DNA from: CAWDZK01 sp963726615
GTDB taxonomy: Bacteria; Actinomycetota; Actinomycetes; JACCUZ01
Assembly: GCA_963726615.1 (NCBI GenBank)
Contig: CAVSCX010000010.1
Coordinates: 124,001 to 188,000, forward strand
Direction of reading: 5' to 3'
Length of the DNA: 64,000 bases
The notes under the pieces were generated by a model. That model saw nothing but the letters and a program-made list of their open reading frames with translations. It was not told where the DNA came from and ran no database searches. This document shows positions 54,430 through 62,909 of the stretch, in pieces. Both the position numbers and the translations under genes were made by a program. Within the stretch, counting starts at the first letter, position 1; each line of letters opens with the position of its first letter.

Positions 54430-55038
54430 TCAGGAGGACAGGCCCGCCAGGGAGAAGAACTCCGCGCGGGCCCCGGCGTCCTCCCGAAGCCACCCGTGCA
54501 GGGCCGAGGTCACCGTGCTCGACCCCACGGCCTGGACACCGCGCAGCGTCATGCAGGTGTGCTCGGCACGCAGGACGACGCCGACGCCGCGGGCACGCAG
54601 GTGCGCGGACAGCCAGTCGGCGATCTGCTGCGTCAGCCGTTCCTGCACCTGGGGGGCGTGGGCGAACATCTGCACGACCCGGGCGAGCTTGGAGAGCCCG
54701 AGGATGCGGGCTCCAGGGAGGTAGCCGACATGAGCGACCCCGACGAACGGCAGCAGGTGGTGCTCGCAGACCGACCGGAACGGGATGTCCCGGGCGAGCA
54801 CGAGCTCGTCGTAGCCCTCGTCGTTGGGGAACGTCGTCAGGTCGAACGGCGGGGGGCTGAACAGCTCGGCGTAGGCGCGCACCATCCGTCCCGGCGTCTC
54901 GGCCAGCCCCTCCCGTTCGACGTCCACGCCCAGAGCGGACAGCAACCGGGCCGCGGCGCGCTCGGCGGCCACCAGGTCGACCTCGCGGTCCGGCCGGACG
55001 ACTGTCAGCGCGGCACCGTGTGCCGCCGGGACGCTCAC
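54430..55038 (-). CDS. folE: GTP cyclohydrolase I
   Basis: Makes 7,8-dihydroneopterin triphosphate from GTP, first step of folate/pterin synthesis. It is 202 aa from GTG 55038. The zinc and active-site motifs are FRSVCEHHLLPFVGVAHVGY, LGLSKLARVVQMFAHAPQVQ, RLTQQIADWL and VVLRAEHTCMTLRGVQ. GTG overlaps the glycosidase stop by GTGA. The pairing with a glycosidase is unusual; the usual folate neighbours are absent here, so this may be a second folE copy in the genome. Confidence 0.95.
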   Translation of the reverse strand: MSVPAAHGAALTVVRPDREVDLVAAERAAARLLSALGVDVEREGLAETPGRMVRAYAELFSPPPFDLTTFPNDEGYDELVLARDIPFRSVCEHHLLPFVGVAHVGYLPGARILGLSKLARVVQMFAHAPQVQERLTQQIADWLSAHLRARGVGVVLRAEHTCMTLRGVQAVGSSTVTSALHGWLREDAGARAEFFSLAGLSS

Positions 55039-57656
55039 CGGTCACCTCGCAGCAGGAGGTCCACGACAAGTCCCGTCCACCCGGTCTGGTGCGAGGCGCC
55101 GAGCCCCTTCCCGCTGTCGCCGTGGAAGTACTCGTGGAAGGGCAGCAGGTCGTGCCACGCCGGGTGGTACTGGAACAGGTGCTCGTCGCCGAACACGGGG
55201 CGGTGACAGTCGGCGTCCTCGGTGAAGATGCTGACCAGTCGGTCCGACAGGTCATCCGCGAGCCGCGCGAGGGTGACCTTGTGCGCCGAGCCGGCCGGGT
55301 GCTCGACGAGCACGTCGTCGCCGAAGAACCGGGCATAGCGGCGGACCGCCTCGATCACCAGGTGGTTGACCGGGAACCAGACGGGTCCTCGCCAGTTGGA
55401 GTTTCCGCCGAACAGCCCGGTGGTCGACTCACCCGGCTCGTAGTCGACGGTGAAGCCTGCGCCCGCGAGCGACAGCGTGAACGGCTCGTCGCGGTGCCGC
55501 CGGGACAGGGCGCGCAGCCCGTGCGGCGAGAGGAACTCGTCCTCGGAGAGCATCGTGGCGAGGATCCGCACCAGCCGCTCGCCGTCCACGACCGACAGCA
55601 GCCGCCCCTCGTGGCCGTCGCGCTCGTGCGTCTCCCCGACGACCCCGCGGTAGCGCGGCTTGTTCGCGAGGAACCAGCGGAGCCGGGCGGCGAAGTCCGG
55701 CAACGCGTCGAGCGTCGCGGTCCCCAGGGTGGTGGCGGCGCAGAGCGGGATGAGGCCGACCATGGACCGGACCCGGAGCGGGACCGTCGAGCCGTCGGCG
55801 AGGCGCAGCACGTCGTAGAAGAAGCCGTCGTCCTCGTCCCACAGACCCATCTCCCGCATGGCCTCGGCGATGTAGGCGAAGTGCTCGAAGAACTTGGTGG
55901 CGAGGTCCTCGTAGCTCCTGTCCTGCTCCGCCAGGACCAGCGCCATCTCCAGCAGGTTCAGGGCATAGGTCGCCATCCACGCGGTGCCGTCGCTCTGCTC
56001 GAGCCGGGCCGCGACCGGAAGCGGCGCGGACCGATCGATCGGACCGATGTTGTCCAGCCCGAGGAAGCCGCCCTCGAACACGTTGCTGCCGTCGCGGTCC
56101 TTGCGGTTCACCCACCAGGTGAAGTTCAGCAGCAGCTTGTGGAACACCTTCGCAAGGAACGCGTGGTCGCGCGACCCGTCGATCTCGAACACCCGCAGCG
56201 CCGCCCAGGCGTGGACCGGCGGGTTCACGTCCCCGAAGGCCCACTCGTACGCCGGGATCTGTCCGTTCGGGTGCATGTACCACTCGCGCAGCACCAGCAG
56301 CAGCTGCGCCTTGGCGAACTCCGGGTCGACGTGCGCGATGGGCACGCAGTGGAAGGCAAGGTCCCAGGCGGCGTACCACGGGTACTCCCACGGGTCGGGC
56401 ATCGAGATGACGTCGGCGTTGTTCAGGTGCCGCCACTCCGCATTGCGCCCGTGGTCGCGGCCCGGAGGGGGCGGCGGTCCCGCGGGGTCGCCCGCCAGCC
56501 AGCGATCCACGTCGTAGTGGAAGAACTGCTTGCCCCACATCAGCCCCGCCACCGCCTGCCGCAGGACCATGGCGCGCTCGGCCGGCATCCCGGCCGGGGT
56601 CAGCGCCGCGAAGTAGGCGTCGGCCTCGCCGTGGCGGGTCGACATGACGTCGTCGAACCCCGGCCCCGCCACCTCGCCCGGCTCGGCGCCGGCGACCAGC
56701 CGTATCCGGATCTCGTGCGTCGCCCCGCCGGGGACGCTCAGCACGTGGTGCGCCGCGGCCTTGGTACCGACCCGGTCCGGGTTCACCGAGGCTGCGCCGT
56801 GCACGACGTGGTCGTTGATGCCGTCCTTCGGAAAGGCCGACCGGCCAGGCGTCCCGTACAGCCGCTCGGCGTTGGTCTCGTTGTCGCAGAAGAGGAAGTC
56901 GGGTGAGCCGTCGCTGCTGAGCGTCAGCGTTCCGGCGGCCGGGTGCCGGGCGGCCAGGTGCCCGTCGCGCTCCGTGATGCCCGGGACCGACTCCTGCCCG
57001 GGCAGGCCCCACGCCCAGGTGTTGCGGAACCACAGGGTCGGCAGCACGTGCAGCGTGGCCTCGTCGGGTCCGTTGTTGGTCACCCTCACCCGCATCAGCA
57101 GGTCGGTCGGGCCGGCCTTGGCGTAGTCGACCTGGACGGCCCAGAACCGGTCACTGTCGAAGACCCCGGTGTCGACCAGCTCGTACTCGGGCTCGTGCGG
57201 CCCGCGGCGGGCGTTCTCGGAGACCAGGTCGGCGTACGGGAACTCGTCCTGGGGGTAGTGGTAGCGCCAGGACATCCACGAGTGCGTGGGGGTCGAGTCG
57301 AGGTACCACCAGTAGTCCTTGACGTCCTCGCCGTGGTTGCCCTCGGGCCCGGTCAGGCCGAAGGCGCGCTCCTTGAGGACCGGATCGACGCCGTTCCACA
57401 GTGCGAGGGCGAGGCAGAACGTCTGGCCCGAGTCGCAGACCCCGGCGAGCCCGTCCTCGCTCCACCGGTAGGCACGCGACCGTGCGTGGTCGTGCGGGAG
57501 GTGGTCCCAGGCCGATCCGTCGGCGCTGTAGTCCTCCCGGACCGTGCCCCAGGCACGCTCGGAGAGGTAGGGGCCCCACGCCCGCCAGGCCCTGGTGCCC
57601 GCGTCCGCCGCCGCAAGCCTCTCGTGCTCGGGTCCGCGACGAGGTGGGTTCACCAT
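55035..57656 (-). CDS. GH63-like (MGH1-type) glycosidase
   Basis: A large (alpha/alpha)6-barrel glucosidase of about 873 aa. ATG 57656 gives MVNPPRRGPEHERL after GAGG. Conserved parts include SYRWSEDGLAGVCD-type start, YWWYLDSTPTHSWMSWRYHYP near 110, FRNTWAWGLPG, DPWEYPWYAAWDLAFHCV with a candidate acid, NPPVHAWAALRV, FEGGFLGLDNIGP and the C-terminal FGGNSNWRGPVWFPVNHL. No signal peptide is seen, so it acts in the cytoplasm on an alpha-glucoside, perhaps trehalose- or glucosylglycerate-type. GTGA overlap with folE indicates one transcript. Confidence 0.88.
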   Translation of the reverse strand: MVNPPRRGPEHERLAAADAGTRAWRAWGPYLSERAWGTVREDYSADGSAWDHLPHDHARSRAYRWSEDGLAGVCDSGQTFCLALALWNGVDPVLKERAFGLTGPEGNHGEDVKDYWWYLDSTPTHSWMSWRYHYPQDEFPYADLVSENARRGPHEPEYELVDTGVFDSDRFWAVQVDYAKAGPTDLLMRVRVTNNGPDEATLHVLPTLWFRNTWAWGLPGQESVPGITERDGHLAARHPAAGTLTLSSDGSPDFLFCDNETNAERLYGTPGRSAFPKDGINDHVVHGAASVNPDRVGTKAAAHHVLSVPGGATHEIRIRLVAGAEPGEVAGPGFDDVMSTRHGEADAYFAALTPAGMPAERAMVLRQAVAGLMWGKQFFHYDVDRWLAGDPAGPPPPPGRDHGRNAEWRHLNNADVISMPDPWEYPWYAAWDLAFHCVPIAHVDPEFAKAQLLLVLREWYMHPNGQIPAYEWAFGDVNPPVHAWAALRVFEIDGSRDHAFLAKVFHKLLLNFTWWVNRKDRDGSNVFEGGFLGLDNIGPIDRSAPLPVAARLEQSDGTAWMATYALNLLEMALVLAEQDRSYEDLATKFFEHFAYIAEAMREMGLWDEDDGFFYDVLRLADGSTVPLRVRSMVGLIPLCAATTLGTATLDALPDFAARLRWFLANKPRYRGVVGETHERDGHEGRLLSVVDGERLVRILATMLSEDEFLSPHGLRALSRRHRDEPFTLSLAGAGFTVDYEPGESTTGLFGGNSNWRGPVWFPVNHLVIEAVRRYARFFGDDVLVEHPAGSAHKVTLARLADDLSDRLVSIFTEDADCHRPVFGDEHLFQYHPAWHDLLPFHEYFHGDSGKGLGASHQTGWTGLVVDLLLRGDR

Positions 57657-57744
57657 GGCCTGCAGTCCTCGTCCGGTCGCTCTCGTTACGCCTCGGCGGC
57701 GCGGCCGCGCGAAACGCGCACCGCCGCCCGCTAGACCGGTGTCC

Positions 57745-58419
57745 ATGACCCACGACGGCAGTCTCGAGACCCTGACCACGACCCGGCTGGCGCTGCACCG
57801 CGTCGCCGAGCACCTGCTGGCGGCGACCCGGAAGCGCGCGTCGGGGCAGATCACGCTGCTGACCGGGCCGGGCGGGTTCCGGATCCCGGTGCTGCCCGAC
57901 GGCAGCTCGCTGGCGGTCGAAGGTGCCGACCTGGTGGTGACCGGGCCCGACGGCACGCGCCGCCGGCGGCTCACGACGCTCGCCGAGGCGGCGGACTTCG
58001 CCGGTGTGGAACCCGGCTTCCCCTGGACCAAGCACCCGCCGAGCACGACGTTCGAGCCGGATGCGCCCCTCGCCGTGGACGACACCTCCGCGGCCGCCCT
58101 GGCCGGCTGGTTCGCGCTGGGCCAGCAGGCCCTCGACGCACTCGCGGCCGAGCTGTCCGACGAGGACACCAGCGAACCGCAGATCTTCCCCGAGCACTTC
58201 GACCTCGGCGTGACGGCGGGCAGGGTGAACTACGGCTTCTCGCCCGGTGACGCAGCGATCCCGTCGCCGTACGTGTATGTCGGCCCGCATCAGCTGCCAC
58301 CGCCCGACGGCGACTTCTGGAACGCGTCCTTCGGCGCGTATCGGACGTGGTCCGAGGTGCGCGACCTCGAGCAGGCACTGGACTTCCTGCGCGCGGGGCA
58401 CGCCGGACTCGCCCTGTAA
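57745..58419 (+). CDS. conserved hypothetical protein
   Basis: Function not recognised. The 224-aa product starts at ATG 57745 and is divergent from the GH63-like glycosidase. It has a helix LHRVAEHLLAATRKRASG, then a beta-rich segment ITLLTGPGGFRIPVLPDGSS, and a C-terminal domain with PQIFPEHFDLGVTAGRVNYG and SPYVYVGPHQLPPPDGDFWN. The last motifs with His, Glu and Asp look like a conserved polar site. No signal or membrane segment. Codon use is normal for the window. Confidence 0.65.
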   Translation: MTHDGSLETLTTTRLALHRVAEHLLAATRKRASGQITLLTGPGGFRIPVLPDGSSLAVEGADLVVTGPDGTRRRRLTTLAEAADFAGVEPGFPWTKHPPSTTFEPDAPLAVDDTSAAALAGWFALGQQALDALAAELSDEDTSEPQIFPEHFDLGVTAGRVNYGFSPGDAAIPSPYVYVGPHQLPPPDGDFWNASFGAYRTWSEVRDLEQALDFLRAGHAGLAL

Positions 58420-58474
58420 CGCCTCGACGCCGCGGGTGACTGTGCAGCCATCCGCGACACGAGGAGACATGGTC

Positions 58475-59296
58475 ATGAACGGTCTGTCAGGCAAGGTCGC
58501 CCTGGTCACGGGTGGCAGCTCGGGCATCGGGCAGGCGATCGCCATCCGGCTGGGCGAGGAGGGCGTCGACGTGGCGATCAACTACGTCGGGCGGCCGGAG
58601 GGAGCCGAGGCGACGAAGGACGCGATCGAGCACGGAGTGGACATCTGCATGAAGCAGATGGCGGCCGCGGGGACGCACCCGATCCTGGTTGCGGCCGACG
58701 TCTCCAAGGACGACGAGGTCGACGCGATGTACCGCCAGGTGAAGGAGCAGTACGGGCGGCTCGACATCCTCGTCAACAACGCGGGCATCCAGTTCGCCGA
58801 GGACACCGACAAGCTGTCCGTCGCCGACTTCGACAAGGTCCTGAACGTCAACCTGCGCGGCGCCTTCCTGTGCGCCCAGGGCGCGATCAGGCAGTTCCTC
58901 GACTCCGGCCAGGGCGGATCGGTCGTCAATGTGTCGAGCGTGCACCAGGTGATTCCCAAGCCGCGCTTCGTCGGCTACTCGGTGTCCAAGGGCGGGATGC
59001 AGAACCTGACCCACACCCTCGCGCTGGAGTACGCCGCGCGGGGCATCAGGGTCAACGGCATCGGCCCGGGTGCCACCGTGACGCCCATCAACCGCTCCTG
59101 GATCGACGACCCGGTGAAGCGCAAGGCGGTGGAGAGCCACATCCCGATGCGACGTGCCGGCGACGCCGGGGAGATGGCCGCCGCCGCCGCGTTCCTGTGC
59201 TCGGACGACGCGGCGTACATCACCGGTCAGACGCTGTTCGTCGACGGCGGGCTCACGCTCTACCCGTCGTTCGAGACGACCTGGTCGAGCGAGTGA
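58475..59296 (+). CDS. short-chain dehydrogenase/reductase (glucose 1-dehydrogenase-like)
   Basis: A 273-aa classical SDR. ATG 58475 is favoured by GAGGAG 8 nt upstream; ATG 58469 sits only 2 nt from that site. The cofactor loop is TGGSSGIG near residues 10-17, DILVNNAGIQFAED follows, and the catalytic Tyr168 and Lys172 are in YSVSKGG. FLCSDDAAYITGQTLFVDGG is the standard end. Sequence style suggests sugar or gluconate oxidation but the substrate is unknown. It is the first gene of the 58.5-64 kb oxidative cluster; the next gene starts 4 bp after its stop. Confidence 0.92.
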   Translation: MNGLSGKVALVTGGSSGIGQAIAIRLGEEGVDVAINYVGRPEGAEATKDAIEHGVDICMKQMAAAGTHPILVAADVSKDDEVDAMYRQVKEQYGRLDILVNNAGIQFAEDTDKLSVADFDKVLNVNLRGAFLCAQGAIRQFLDSGQGGSVVNVSSVHQVIPKPRFVGYSVSKGGMQNLTHTLALEYAARGIRVNGIGPGATVTPINRSWIDDPVKRKAVESHIPMRRAGDAGEMAAAAAFLCSDDAAYITGQTLFVDGGLTLYPSFETTWSSE

Positions 59297-59300
59297 CGCG

Positions 59301-60245
59301 GTGATCGACGAGACGAGCGGGGTGAGCGTCCGACCGGGTCCTGGCGACCGTGCCTGGTGGCCCTCGCGCTACGGCCCCGATGACCAGTCGGGCGCGCTCA
59401 ACGAGATCGGCCCGGCCAAGGTGCTGGAGGCTGTGGGGCTGGTCCGGGAGGGCCGTGTCCACGACCTGGCCCATGTCCTGCACGCCGACATCCCCGCGTT
59501 CCCCGGTCGCACGTTCCGGCAGTACCTCACGACGAACGCGCACAGCGTCAACCGGCGCCGGCCTGATGCCGGTCCGGAGGGATGGGGCCGCAACAACGTC
59601 AACTGGGTGGTCGAACAGGTCACCGCTACCCAGCAGATGGGCACCCATATGGACGGGCTGAACCACCTGCAGGTGGGGGAGCGCACCTACAACGGGCACC
59701 GGATCGCCGACATCGCGGAGGAGTGGGGCACCAACCGCCTCGGCATCGACACGCTGCCGCAGATCGTCACCCGTGGCCTCCTGGTCGACGTGGCAGCCGT
59801 GCGCGGGGTCCCCCGGCTCGAGCCGGGGGACGTCGTGACCCCCGCCGACGTCGAGGCGTCGCTGGCGGACAGCGGGCTCCGGGTCACGCCCGGCGACGCC
59901 GTGCTCCTGCACACCGGCTGGGGGTCGCTGTGGGGGGTGGACAACGACCGGTACGGCGCCGGTCAGCCCGGTCCCGGCCGCGAGCTGGCCGACTGGCTCG
60001 TGGACCACCGGGTGGCCCTGACCGGGTGCGACACGTGGAGCTACGGCCCGGTGCCTGCTGAGGACCCGGCCGAGCCGTTCGTCGTGCCCCAGACGCTCAA
60101 CACCCACCACGGCGTCGTGGTGGTGGAGAACCTGCGGCTGGCCGAGGCCGCCGCCGCGGGCCTGCGCGAGTTCCTTCTCGTGATCTCGCACGCCAAGCTC
60201 CGTGGCGCCACCGGAGCGTGGATCGCCCCGCTGGCCATCGTCTGA
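59301..60245 (+). CDS. cyclase-family (kynurenine formamidase-like) hydrolase
   Basis: A 314-aa protein of the cyclase/KynB-like metal-hydrolase family. GTG 59301 starts 4 bp after the SDR stop. Characteristic pieces are RYGPDDQSGALNEI, VHDLAHVLHADIPAFPGRTF, QQMGTHMDGLNHL with metal-binding H.D.., DAVLLHTGWGSLWG and NTHHGVVVVENLRLAE. Family members hydrolyse amides or lactones in aromatic or alcohol breakdown; here a lactone or ester hydrolase in the oxidative pathway is plausible. Confidence 0.88.
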   Translation: MIDETSGVSVRPGPGDRAWWPSRYGPDDQSGALNEIGPAKVLEAVGLVREGRVHDLAHVLHADIPAFPGRTFRQYLTTNAHSVNRRRPDAGPEGWGRNNVNWVVEQVTATQQMGTHMDGLNHLQVGERTYNGHRIADIAEEWGTNRLGIDTLPQIVTRGLLVDVAAVRGVPRLEPGDVVTPADVEASLADSGLRVTPGDAVLLHTGWGSLWGVDNDRYGAGQPGPGRELADWLVDHRVALTGCDTWSYGPVPAEDPAEPFVVPQTLNTHHGVVVVENLRLAEAAAAGLREFLLVISHAKLRGATGAWIAPLAIV

Positions 60246-60265
60246 CCCGTCCGAGGAGGACCGTC

Positions 60266-61900
60266 ATGACCGACCACTACGACGTCATCGTCATCGGCTC
60301 CGGTGCCGGTGGCGGCACGCTTACCCACGCGCTCGCCCCCACCGGCAAGCGGGTCCTGCTGATCGAGCGGGGTGACTTCATGCCGCGCGAGGTCGAGAAC
60401 TGGGACTCGAAGGCGGTGTGGCTGGACAAGCGCTACAGCAACGCCGGGAAGTGGACCGACGCCGCCACCGGCAAGACCTTCACCCCGAAGCAGCACTACT
60501 ACGTGGGGGGCAACACCAAGGTCTACGGCGCCATCCTCTTCCGGTTCCGGGAGCAGGACTTCGACGCGATCCAGCACGTCGACGGCGTCTCGCCGGCCTG
60601 GCCGATCGGGTACCAGGACCTCGAGCCCTGGTACACCCGGGCCGAGCGGCTCTACCAGGTGCACGGAGAGCGCGGCTCGGACCCGACCGAACCGCCCAGC
60701 GACGCGCCGTATCCCTTCCCGGCCATCAGTCACGAGCCTCGCATCGCCAAGCTGTCGGCGGACCTCGCGGGGGCGGGCCTGAACCCGTTCCCGCTGCCCA
60801 ACGGCATCCTGCTGGACGAGGAGGCCCCGTGGCGGTCGGCGTGCATCCGATGCGCCACGTGCGACGGGTACGCCTGTCCGACCAACGGCAAGGCCGACGC
60901 CGCAGTGATAGCCGTCGACCCGGCGCTGCGGTACCCCAACGTGACGTTGCTGACCCGCGCACTGGTCACCCGGCTGGAGACGGACACGTCGGGGAGAACC
61001 GTCACCGACGTCGTCGTCGAGCGGGACGGCGCGGTCGAGCGCTACTCGGGCGACGTCGTGGTCGTGGCCGGCGGCGCCATCAACTCGGCGGCTCTGCTGA
61101 TGCGGTCGGCCGGCGACAACCACCCGGACGGCCTCGGCAACGGGTCCGGCCAGCTGGGGCGCAATCTCATGCTGCACAACAACTCGTCGCTGATCGCCTT
61201 CTCGACGACGCCCAACCCGACGAAGTTCCAGAAGACGCTCGGCATCAACGACTACTACCACGCAGATCCGAAGAGCGAGTTCCCGTTCCCGCTCGGTGCG
61301 ATGCAGATGCTCGGCAAGAGCGATGCCACGCTGATCGCGTTCGACGTCAAGGACCACCCGGACCCCGCCGAGGTAGCCCGGCACGCCCTCGACTTCTGGC
61401 TCACGACTGAGGACCTGCCGCTGCCCGACAACCGCGTCACCGTCGACGCCGACGGGGCGATCAGCCTGAGGTACACGCCGACCAACCTGGAGGCGCACCG
61501 CCGGCTGAGGCAGAAGTTCGAGAGCCTGCTCTCGACGATGCAGTGCCGGGACGAGGTGTACGAGAACCTGTCCTACGTCGGCGGCAGGCTCGGGATCGCC
61601 GGGGTCGCCCACCAGAACGGCACCGCCCGGTTCGGCACCGACCCGTCGACGTCCGTCCTCGACCTCGACTGCCGGCTGCACGAGGTGGACAACGTGTACG
61701 TCGCTGACTCGAGCTTCTTCGTGTCGAGCACGGCGGTGAACCCCACGCTGACGATCATCGCCAACGCCCTGCGGGTGGCCGAGAAGGTGGCGAACCGGCT
61801 CGGTGCCAGCACCCTCGCCGAGCCGGTCACCCGACCGGTGCTGCCTGTCCAGGGGCAGGTGCTGACGCTGACGTCCGCCGGTGCGGGGGCGAGCGCCTGA
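60266..61900 (+). CDS. GMC-family FAD oxidoreductase with four-Cys motif
   Basis: A 544-aa flavoprotein; ATG 60266 follows GAGGAGG. The FAD site is YDVIVIGSGAGGGTLTHAL, then VGGNTKVYGAILFRFREQDF, and the C-terminal GMC motif is VADSSFFVSSTAVNPTLTII with the conserved His in GVAHQNGTARFG. Unusual is Cys193-X2-Cys196-X2-Cys199-X4-Cys204 (CIRCATCDGYAC), which could hold an Fe-S cluster or zinc. The enzyme should oxidise a sugar or alcohol. No signal peptide is present. Its stop shares one base with the SMP-30 start (TGATG). Confidence 0.92.
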   Translation: MTDHYDVIVIGSGAGGGTLTHALAPTGKRVLLIERGDFMPREVENWDSKAVWLDKRYSNAGKWTDAATGKTFTPKQHYYVGGNTKVYGAILFRFREQDFDAIQHVDGVSPAWPIGYQDLEPWYTRAERLYQVHGERGSDPTEPPSDAPYPFPAISHEPRIAKLSADLAGAGLNPFPLPNGILLDEEAPWRSACIRCATCDGYACPTNGKADAAVIAVDPALRYPNVTLLTRALVTRLETDTSGRTVTDVVVERDGAVERYSGDVVVVAGGAINSAALLMRSAGDNHPDGLGNGSGQLGRNLMLHNNSSLIAFSTTPNPTKFQKTLGINDYYHADPKSEFPFPLGAMQMLGKSDATLIAFDVKDHPDPAEVARHALDFWLTTEDLPLPDNRVTVDADGAISLRYTPTNLEAHRRLRQKFESLLSTMQCRDEVYENLSYVGGRLGIAGVAHQNGTARFGTDPSTSVLDLDCRLHEVDNVYVADSSFFVSSTAVNPTLTIIANALRVAEKVANRLGASTLAEPVTRPVLPVQGQVLTLTSAGAGASA

Positions 61901-62904
61901 TGACGGTCACGTCACCGCCCGGCGGTGTGCCGGTCCAGGCGTCCGGCTTCACGGCGTACGACTCGTCGTTCCGCCGTGTCACCGGTCGCTCGCCGCTGCT
62001 GGCCAAGGTCGTGGACGTCGACGCGCACGAGGGTCCTGTCTACCTGGCGGGCTCGGACGCGCTGTACTTCACCACGCTGCCGCGGGTGCGCCGTGAGGCC
62101 GGCCTGGACGTCCCGCTCGTGGACATCCGCAAGGTCGTCCTGGACGGCTACCGGTTCCCCGTCGGGCGTGAGCGGGTGTCCGTGGTCCGCCCGCAGGCGA
62201 ACGCGGCGAACGGCATGTTCCTGTCGCGGGACGGCCGGCTGATCGTGTGCGAGCAGGGCAGCTGGTTCCAGCCGGCCCGGCTCAGCCTGGTCGACCCGGT
62301 GACCGGTGCGGCGGCGGGACTGGTGGACCGGCGCGGCGGCGCCCGGCTCGGCTCGCCCAACGACGTCGTCCAGCGACATGACGGCACCATCTGGTTCACC
62401 GATCCGTCCTACGGGTTCCTCCAGGGCTTCCGGCCGCGACCCGAGCTGCCCGACGCCGTCTACCGGCTGGACCCGTCGACCGGCTCGCTCGCCGTGGTCG
62501 ACGACTCGTTCGACAAGCCCAACGGGGTGGCCTTCTCCCCGGACGGCTCGGTGCTCTACGTCACCGACAGCGGGGCCAACCACGAGCCCGGCAGCTACGA
62601 CCCCGGCCGTCCGCACCGAGTCGTCGCGCTGGATGTCGACGGCCGCGGGTCCGTGAGCGGACGCCGAGTCCTGGCCGACATCAGCCCGGGCTTCCCCGAC
62701 GGCGTCACGACGGACGAGGAGGGGCGGGTCTACGTCTCGTCGCCATCCGGCGTCCAGGTTCTTACCCCCGACGGTCGTCCGCTCGGGCAGATCGACGTGC
62801 CCGGCGCCGTGAACTTCACGTTCGGCGGACCGGCGGGCGACGTCCTGTACATCACCGCAGACACTGCCGTCTGGGCGGCCGTGCTCGACACGAGAGGAGC
62901 GTGA
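61900..62904 (+). CDS. SMP-30/gluconolactonase-family protein
   Basis: A six-bladed propeller lactonase of 334 aa, starting in the GMC stop (TGATG). The motifs are VDVDAHEGPVYLAG with the metal Glu, NAANGMFLSRDGRLIVCEQG, GSPNDVVQRHDGTIWFTDPS with the metal Asn, and FDKPNGVAFSPDGSVLYVTDSG with the catalytic Asp. It would open the lactone produced by the neighbouring dehydrogenase. The next gene starts at or just after its stop, so the operon continues. Confidence 0.92.
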   Translation: MTVTSPPGGVPVQASGFTAYDSSFRRVTGRSPLLAKVVDVDAHEGPVYLAGSDALYFTTLPRVRREAGLDVPLVDIRKVVLDGYRFPVGRERVSVVRPQANAANGMFLSRDGRLIVCEQGSWFQPARLSLVDPVTGAAAGLVDRRGGARLGSPNDVVQRHDGTIWFTDPSYGFLQGFRPRPELPDAVYRLDPSTGSLAVVDDSFDKPNGVAFSPDGSVLYVTDSGANHEPGSYDPGRPHRVVALDVDGRGSVSGRRVLADISPGFPDGVTTDEEGRVYVSSPSGVQVLTPDGRPLGQIDVPGAVNFTFGGPAGDVLYITADTAVWAAVLDTRGA

Positions 62905-62909
62905 CCGCC

